DNA of 64,000 nt from Dendrophyllia cribrosa. Its lineage: Eukaryota; Cnidaria; Anthozoa; Scleractinia; Dendrophylliidae. The notes under the pieces were generated by a model. The model was not told where the DNA came from, did not search any database, and saw nothing but the letters and a program-made list of their open reading frames with translations. The stretch lies in NCBI GenBank assembly GCA_024195265.1, contig JAJLRJ010000009.1, forward strand, positions 16,193,210-16,257,209, in the 5' to 3' direction. Positions 57,353 through 64,000 of this stretch are shown here, piece by piece (position 1 is the stretch's first letter; the number at the start of each line of letters is the position of its first letter). A program made the position numbers and the translations under genes.

Positions 57353-58534
57353 ATCTGTGAATTACAGTTGGAACATGACGAGTGGATGTAAATCAGGAAC
57401 ACGAGAAAATTTTCTCTTGGTGAACATTAGCATATAGATCGAGAAATAACGATTTTTTATATTTTTTTCTTTAATGAATAAAAGAGAAAAACGACTTGCA
57501 TTGAAAAAGCTGGAACAGCGACTCTCAAATGATCTCAAATTGCATCTTTAAAAAAATACCCTGCCTTTAAAAAATAAGCTAATGTATGATAAAGTTTAGT
57601 CGTTATAAAACGTCGGATTAAAGTCTTATCGGTTCAGTTTTTTTCTGTCCTGGTTCTATTGAGAGAAGCAACGTCAAAAGCTTCTCCCAACGAGCTTATA
57701 AAAGTAGGTTTTATATTTATTGACATCCTCCGTTAGCAAGATTGTTGTTCTTAATGCCTCTAACACAAACTTACAGCATTTTAGGGCGCGATTAAGAGCT
57801 TTGTAAAACACAGTCAAAGCTTTTGTTTTCCGACATCAGTATCTGCAAGTACTCAATCACAAACCTAATTTTCTGCAAAATATACCTCACTATCGTCTCT
57901 AAGTTCTTGCCTTACTTAATCCCTTTGAATCTGATTAAACAGACTTTCTTTTACCCTATGTAATCCAAAAGCTGGAACACATTACCTCTCAAGTGTAATA
58001 AATTAGATCTAAGGCAAGATAAGTTTGCCACGATTAAAATCGTTGTGGGTGGTGAAGCGAGAAATGGATTTTAATGGAATAAAACATGTCTAGCTAATCC
58101 GTCTATTCTTTTACGCTTTTTAATAAATTTGATTTTATAGATTTGTGCACCCCATGCTACGTACAAATGTTGCATTTTTTAAAACATGTTTTAAATACTA
58201 TACAAAGCTAAAACCGATCCAAAATTAAGTGACAGCAACCGCACACTCAATATACTGATGATCGACTGAGTAATCGCATACACTTCCACACACTGACTTC
58301 TCATTCGTTTGATTCCCCGATGGCATATACCAGTTTTGGCTCAGTTTATAATGGTCTAAGTGTGGTTTGTTTACTAAGTTCACAAACGACGCTAAAAATC
58401 AACCGAAACGCTGAACGCAAGTTTCATTAAAGTGTTTCACATTTGTGTAAAATTCGCCACATTGCCTTGATTATAAAACTACTATACATTTGGATAGCTG
58501 CATGGTACGTGTTTTTGATCTGACGGTTGCGCTT
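57353..58534. other. Spacer between two copies of the CCAAT-rich MITE
   Basis: No gene or further repeat recognised. Confidence 0.4.
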
Positions 58535-58819
58535 AGAGCAGTTTTCAATTGAGTGCGGTAAAACCAAAACCAAAGTAATTACTCTGACCAATCACAGCAG
58601 TCGTAAACAATCCAATGAACCAATCAGAGCTCGAAGCAATTACATGTCGTCGGCGCCAAGCACGGGAAAACGCGTGCGAGCAAGTCACGATTGGTTTTGG
58701 TTTTACTTCTGATTGGTCGAGAAAGTGGCGCGAGATTTTTTTAGTCAATCACAAAGCGTAGCAATGAAAAACCAAAGCAATTGTGTAATTACTTTTCACA
58801 CTCAATTGAAAACTGCTCT
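58535..58819. repeat. CCAAT-rich MITE, copy 2
   Basis: Same orientation and plan as 57069-57352, with only scattered substitutions (for example GAGTGCGG for GAGTGTCG). High identity suggests recent activity or a local duplication of the element. Confidence 0.9.
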
Positions 58820-61215
58820 GTGGTGGCGAATGTATATCTTTTAATAAACTCGACAAATACAACCTTTTTATTTGCAACTGACAAAAAGACACAAAAAAAC
58901 TAAATTTAAAACATTTCCTGCTATAAATTTTGAGCTGGTTTTATCAGAGTTTAATATGTGAAAATCAGTTCAGTCTATTATTTCATTTGTTTTTCATTTC
59001 TTCGGTAATACCAGTCACAGTTACCAAGCCTTGAAATGGAAAGCATCAACTGCGGTTTTATTCTGAAAAGATCATGATAAGCAAGGTAAGTTTAATGGAC
59101 TTTCACTTGGTGTATTGCTGCTAACAGTGATTCTAAAAAACAAGCATTTTCTTTGAGAAAATCAAACTTAGTCTTCATTGAAGAACAAACTTGAGATCGA
59201 AATAAGTATAGTCGTGTCAAAAAGCTGAATAATTAAAATGCGTTGTAGCAGATTTTTTCTCTGTTTTCTTTCTTTGAAAACAATTTGACGGGTCTCAGTT
59301 TAAATCAAATCAATTGCGTTTTCAGTGTATGAAATGAACATATTCTTGTCCAATCAGAAATAAACATATTCTTAGCTTGTCAAATCATATCATTTATGAT
59401 TTACGTCTTTATGACAAACTTCAAATGAGAAAATATGAAGGTTGCATGGGGTAGTTTCCAAGTCATAAATATCAGGTCATGATTTCTGTGAAAAATAAAC
59501 CCAAATCCGTTTTAAGTCTTACTTCTTCTCTTCAAATGAGATCTGATTAGATCGAAGCTAGACGGCAAAAGAGGTCAATGAAGACAAAGAGCGAATAAAT
59601 ATAATTAAACTGTTAAGTCATCCAATACTCCTCATATTGTTCTATAAGAGTTTAAGAAAACGATGTGTCGTGTTTTATTGCAAGAAAATTGTACTGTTGT
59701 CTGAGAAAAGCATTGCATTAATTTCACTTAGAGCTAAGTATATGAGTTAGAAAATTAAGTATAAATGATCAGATGATGGTCACTAATTCTATCTTAATGA
59801 TTTACGTTATCTGAATTTGCAGGACAACAACGACCCTTTCTCACTTTGTTGTACCGTTGAACACTGATGTACCTGATGGCTCCTTAATTTAATTTTCTGA
59901 TTTTTTTTTCGTTGTGATTTAAACTAACTTGACTTTTTCAGATAATTGTCAAGAAAAAAGTAAAATAAATCCTTTTATATGACCAGGATCACAAAACTCG
60001 ATTCATCTCGAGTTTTAAAAAGGAAGACAAAGAAAACGGCATTTCTTGTATTCGTCTCCAAACATATTTAGCCTAAATATGTTTGGAGGGTAGCAAACAA
60101 TTAAGCACTCAGAATGCAATGGCTAACAAAAAAAACTGTTTACGTTAAAATCATTAACAGTTTAAATATTCCTGAGTGGGCTTCTCATCTGGACAAAAAG
60201 AGACTGGCACAATTGGAAATTTGCCCTTGAATGATCCCCCCAAGAACAAATTTCTAATGTTATAATTCCATGATAGAAAGTCAAGAAGCAGGAGTTTCCT
60301 GTCAGTTTTTAAAACAATAATTCTACAGTTTATACTGGGACGGCTTCAATGTAACAAAATATCTTGCCTGAATTTATTAAAAAAGAACACACAGACGCAA
60401 ACACACCAATGTAGAGATTGTATTGACTATTGTAATGATACGAAGAATCGGTTTTTCCAAATTTAGCTCCACCAGACTCAGAGGTTTTCAAAACCGACCA
60501 AGCCGGTTATAGCAAATGATATGATATCTAAAGGTTACACGGCAGTGTTCATGCGGTCGAGCCAGCATGCGCTCGCCATGTTGGAGCGACCCAATGGGGC
60601 CTGATACCACAAGTAAATACGCCGGCGTTCCTGTCATCCCTTTTAACTTTCAACAGATCGCCTATGAACTCACTTATTCATTCTCCTTATATTTGAAATG
60701 TAAAATCAGAGCTAAGCTTCGTGGGTTTTGTGATATTTTAACGAAACACCATGAGGTACTCTGAGATATGTCGCACACTGAAATTTCAAATCTCATTGTC
60801 ATGTAAAACAAAGCGCTATTTGAACGCTGGACAGACTGAATTTCTCACGAAGCTTAATGACCTTAATGGAAAAACCAAATCGTCAAAATGTGAAATAAAG
60901 AGAGCTTTCTTTAACCGGACAAGGGATTGAGTTTTTAAAATTAAATCACATGCATGCGCAGATTGCCTGGAAAACAATTTTTTTAAAAGCTTTGTCACAC
61001 CATTGTTAGTGCCAGAAGGTAAAAGTCAGTCAGAATATTCTATTTTTTTATCGAGTTTTAATAGTATGATGTACAAAATCACTCTTGAACTATTGTAAAA
61101 CGAAACTCAATAACATATTTTAACTGATCAGTGACACGCTGTACATCTGAAAAACGCTTTCGGCAAAAACTTAAAAAAGCGACGCCTTTTTGTAAATAGA
61201 ATATATACTCGAACA
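58820..61215. other. Intergenic stretch with short hairpins, no gene recognised
   Basis: AT-rich; contains the hairpins at 59994-60018 (AAACTCGA...TCGAGTTT) and 60056-60088. No coding exon seen. Confidence 0.4.
60056..60088. repeat. Perfect 16-bp-arm palindrome with 1-base loop
   Basis: CTCCAAACATATTTAG, one C, then CTAAATATGTTTGGAG. The inverted repeat is exact. It is followed by no T run, and its function is unknown. Confidence 0.9.
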
Positions 61216-61353
61216 TATATGTTGTAGTTAATTTTTTATCTCAGTTAATTTTTGTTTTTCCATTGTTTTTGGGTATGGTAATATATGCTAATGAATTTGA
61301 AACAAAGGAAAAACAAAAATTAACTGAGATAAAAAATTAACTGCAACATATAC
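61216..61353. repeat. Foldback family related to TTGTGGTTCAAA, copy 3
   Basis: TATATGTTGTAGTTAATTTT and AAAATTAACTGCAACATATA end the element; GTTAATTTTTGTTTTTCC and GGAAAAACAAAAATTAAC pair inside. The plan GTTGT-GGTT/AGTT, TTTTTGTTTTCC matches copies at 25681 and 27329. Confidence 0.75.
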
Positions 61354-61807
61354 ATTAAGAAAGCGAGCTTTAAAAGTTAAAGCTACAAAAGATGAATAGT
61401 CCCGTTATAATTTCGACTCTGGTTGTTCATCTATCCCGAGTAGAATATGCAAAAAAAGTTCAAAACACACAGGAAACATTTGCCTAAAATACGAACCAAG
61501 CTTACCCTTTTGCAACACGGATCGATGTACGCCATTCGGTGATAAGTAATAAACTTACCATGTTATACATGTATTTTATACTCGTTTTAGATACCGGAAG
61601 AATCTGCACGAAGTGATGAAACGTGGCATGTAGTAAGACAAAAAGAATTTCCAGTCAGCATAAAGCAACAACGTCAAGCAGAGCTCGTAGTATGACCATT
61701 CGAATTAAACTGCTAGTTTCCCTTTCAAAACAATCGATTCCATTTTATTGATACTTTTTTTCAAGTTTAATGTTATCAAATAAATCTTTTACTAAAAAGA
61801 GAAGTTT

Positions 61808-61875
61808 TTCACGACCCCGAATCGAACTTAACTCTACCAAATACTATTATCCCTCCCTCCCCACTACACCACAAC
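61808..61875 (-). repeat. tRNA-like sequence with A and B boxes (SINE-like)
   Basis: On the minus strand TGGTGTAGTGGGGAGG (A box, from 61871) is followed about 35 bases later by AAGTTCGATTCGGGGTC (B box around 61827-61819). This is the internal RNA polymerase III promoter layout of tRNA-derived elements; the acceptor and anticodon stems do not pair convincingly. Confidence 0.45.
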
Positions 61876-63211
61876 ATAGATCCGCTAAACACTACTTAAA
61901 AGGCGCCTAACCTTTCGTTACTGTCACATCTAAGGCGACCTTATCCCTTTGTCCTTTGTCTACCCCAAGCGTAAATCTAAAGTTGATCTGATATCGACTT
62001 ATCTATTTCGACTAAGCCTAATTTCATCTAATAATTCTTGCCTAATCAGACGAAATGATCCAGGCCTAAATCACAGCAGAAAATGGTATCCACCATTAGC
62101 TACCATTAAAAAAGGCCTGATTAGAAATGATGGCATCGACCGTTCAAAAATTGGTCGAGTCACTCAGTAAACAGACGTCGGCTTTTGAGCTCTTTACGGT
62201 GGCAATTTAGCCTGCCTCACATGCATGCATTGTTATAATTTCTTTAGAAACTAGCCCCGTTTATCCTTTTGAAGTGTTTACGTTACTTCACTTGGCAATT
62301 CATCAAAACAGTTTGAAAAATAAAGAAACTATTTTAGTTTCAAGGTCTAGGTCATGTTATTGCTTCCTACATGCCGACCATCAATCAAGTTGTCAAAAAC
62401 AAACTGGTCTCAGTACAATAGAACAATAACTGAACCGTGTTAATCAAGTTAAGACTTTTAGTACTTCAACAAAAATACTAGTTAGGTAATTAAGTTTTTA
62501 ATTAAAGCGGGTGATGTCATTTCAGACATCTTGTTGTCAAATACTAACTGGTGTAATACTGGAACAATAAACTGTGTTAACAGTGGTTAACCATAGTTTA
62601 GAGTGCCGGTAATCCAACAAAGAAAACGTTAAGTAAATAAAATTTTCATTAACGGTTGTAGGTCATGTTTGTTTTTCAGCCGATTTTACTGAGTTGTGAA
62701 GGACAAACTGGACTAATATTAGAACTACAAACCTTGTTTAATTTATTGTTGGCAATTTAACAAAGATTCAAACATAAAGAAAACAGACTGACAGCTCACA
62801 ATTTGCAAAAAACGAGAGAGAATCGTACTGTCCGTGAGGAACTGTTAGTTGGAAAATTTTTAGTTACTTTTTAATTAACGTATAGGTGAAAACTGAATGA
62901 AAATTTAACTGATTTTCAGGGTGTGTTCGATTGTCGTATTTCGGAATAAGAATACCGCTTTCACTCGATTAAGCACCCCTCAGTTTTTAGGAGGCTCAAC
63001 TCAGTATTTTTTGGCCGTGAGCCGCGAGGTGTATGTTTTGAAATCAAACTTTCGCAGGGGTTCACCAAGTTTATTCTTGTGATTAAAGCAGTTTATGTGT
63101 CACTGGTTTCCAAGCGACAGCGGTTATTATAGCAGCGCCAGATTATTAGCCCTTTGTTTTAAACAATGTCGTTTTTCTCAAAATCTAGTCGGACACTTCA
63201 TAATGAAACTT

Positions 63212-63376
63212 CAGGGGCGGATCTAAGGGGAGGGTGCAGGGGGTGCGCACCCCCCCCCCCCCCTGAGATGACCTAGTCTGCGTTGTTCGCTTTTAAAATT
63301 TGTTTACGTCACCCTTCAGTTACGTCATTCCTTAGAGGTGCACCCCCTCCTAAGAAAAATCCTGGATCCGCCCCTG
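63212..63376. repeat. CAGGGGCGGATC-ended MITE
   Basis: Left end CAGGGGCGGATCTAAGGGG and right end (reversed) CAGGGGCGGATCCAGGATTT are terminal inverted repeats; GGGGGTGCGCACC and GGTGCACCCCC extend the arms, and 14 C lie at 63250-63263. AACTT flanks both sides (63207-63211, 63377-63381), a possible 5-bp target duplication. Elements with this end are, as I recall, widespread in animal genomes. Confidence 0.85.
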
Positions 63377-64000
63377 AACTTTCACATTTTGTCATACTCT
63401 CGTATCACTAGCTGCGCAGACGAAGTTTCAAGAGAATTTATAAGACGCGTACGGTTTTCGAGTAAATCAAAAAATCATTTTTAGGGCATGATAGGCGAAA
63501 CAGTAATACAGCACCAACCCATTCCCACATTCCGTGTTATAGCTATGTTTTACAAACCAAACCAAAACGAGCAAAACGTTTAAACGTCACAAAATTACAG
63601 TTGCGTTAATCCGTTTCAACTTTTGGCTCGATCCACAACAGCGGCTTTATCAGTGATTGACACCGATAGACCGTGGCAATTAAAACAAGCATATATATAT
63701 CACACACGCAGTCTTTTTTTACCTTATTCAGTAGCCTGCTCTCAAAGTTAAAAGTATGTTACCAGCAAGCAAAGATAACGAAATACTGACAAAATGCTTT
63801 AGTTTCGGCGTAGGAAAAAAAATTATCGTAAAAGATTGTAGCCACATTCTTCACGCACATGACTTTTATTTTTTAGTTCCGTAGAGTTTGACCTATTCAC
63901 CGAAAGATTAACAGTAACTAGCTTAATCCCTTCTCGTCTTTAATACGTATAATGTGCAAATTCGCTCAAAGATGAGCCGTGTAAAACACAGAAGAATATC
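63377..64000. other. Right end of window, nothing recognised
   Basis: AT-rich, a short TA run near 63692, no coding frame of note. Confidence 0.4.

Noticed and set aside
61591..61695. 35-codon frame after a TTTTAG acceptor-like site
   Set aside because: Reads IPEESARSDETWHVV and ends in a stop, but it is short, unrecognised and has no partner exon; too weak to call.

Overview
This is a eukaryotic, intron-rich, AT-rich window packed with short inverted-repeat (MITE-like) transposons. The genes, the exon-shuffled vWA domains, the single-exon Zic-type zinc-finger gene, the melatonin-receptor-like GPCR and the style of the repeats all suggest a cnidarian, most likely an anthozoan such as a stony coral. 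That assignment is an inference from gene content; no database was searched. All splice sites were read by eye from GT/AG borders, reading phase and family knowledge.

Layout: (1) 1-5050, the 3' part of a plus-strand gene with two tandem von Willebrand factor A (vWA) domains; its 5' end lies outside the window. (2) 5.1-13.7 kb, no confident gene but at least ten repeat elements. (3) 13.76-17.17 kb, a two-exon class A GPCR resembling melatonin receptors. (4) 17.2-23.2 kb, non-genic, with a TTAA-bounded element at 20.6-21.5 kb. (5) 23.28-24.52 kb, an intronless SRFBP1/BUD22-like gene on the minus strand. It lies head to head, 217 bp apart, with (6) EMC10 on the plus strand, ten exons from 24.74 to 35.66 kb whose introns are filled with repeats, a hAT transposase fragment and an unidentified minus-strand coding-looking exon. 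(7) 38.9-45.3 kb, ethanolamine kinase (ETNK), seven exons on the minus strand. (8) 45.4-52.7 kb, non-genic foldbacks and an 88-bp tandem array. (9) 52.7-54.17 kb, a Zic-like transcription factor in one exon on the minus strand. (10) 54.2-64 kb, no recognised gene, with two near-identical 285-bp MITEs and smaller repeats.

SRFBP1, EMC10 and ETNK are housekeeping genes (RNA/ribosome-linked nuclear protein, ER membrane insertase subunit, phosphatidylethanolamine synthesis). Their 22-44 kb block looks CpG-poor and rich in the palindrome TACATGTA. The Zic gene, by contrast, is CpG-rich. This fits the gene-body methylation pattern known from cnidarians but needs counting. I see no operon-like or defence-like system. 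The most interesting material is the transposon landscape: TTAA-flanked elements with long G/C tracts, an element family whose ~88-bp unit has expanded into an array beside an EMC10 splice site, and MITEs that carry several NF-Y-type CCAAT boxes.
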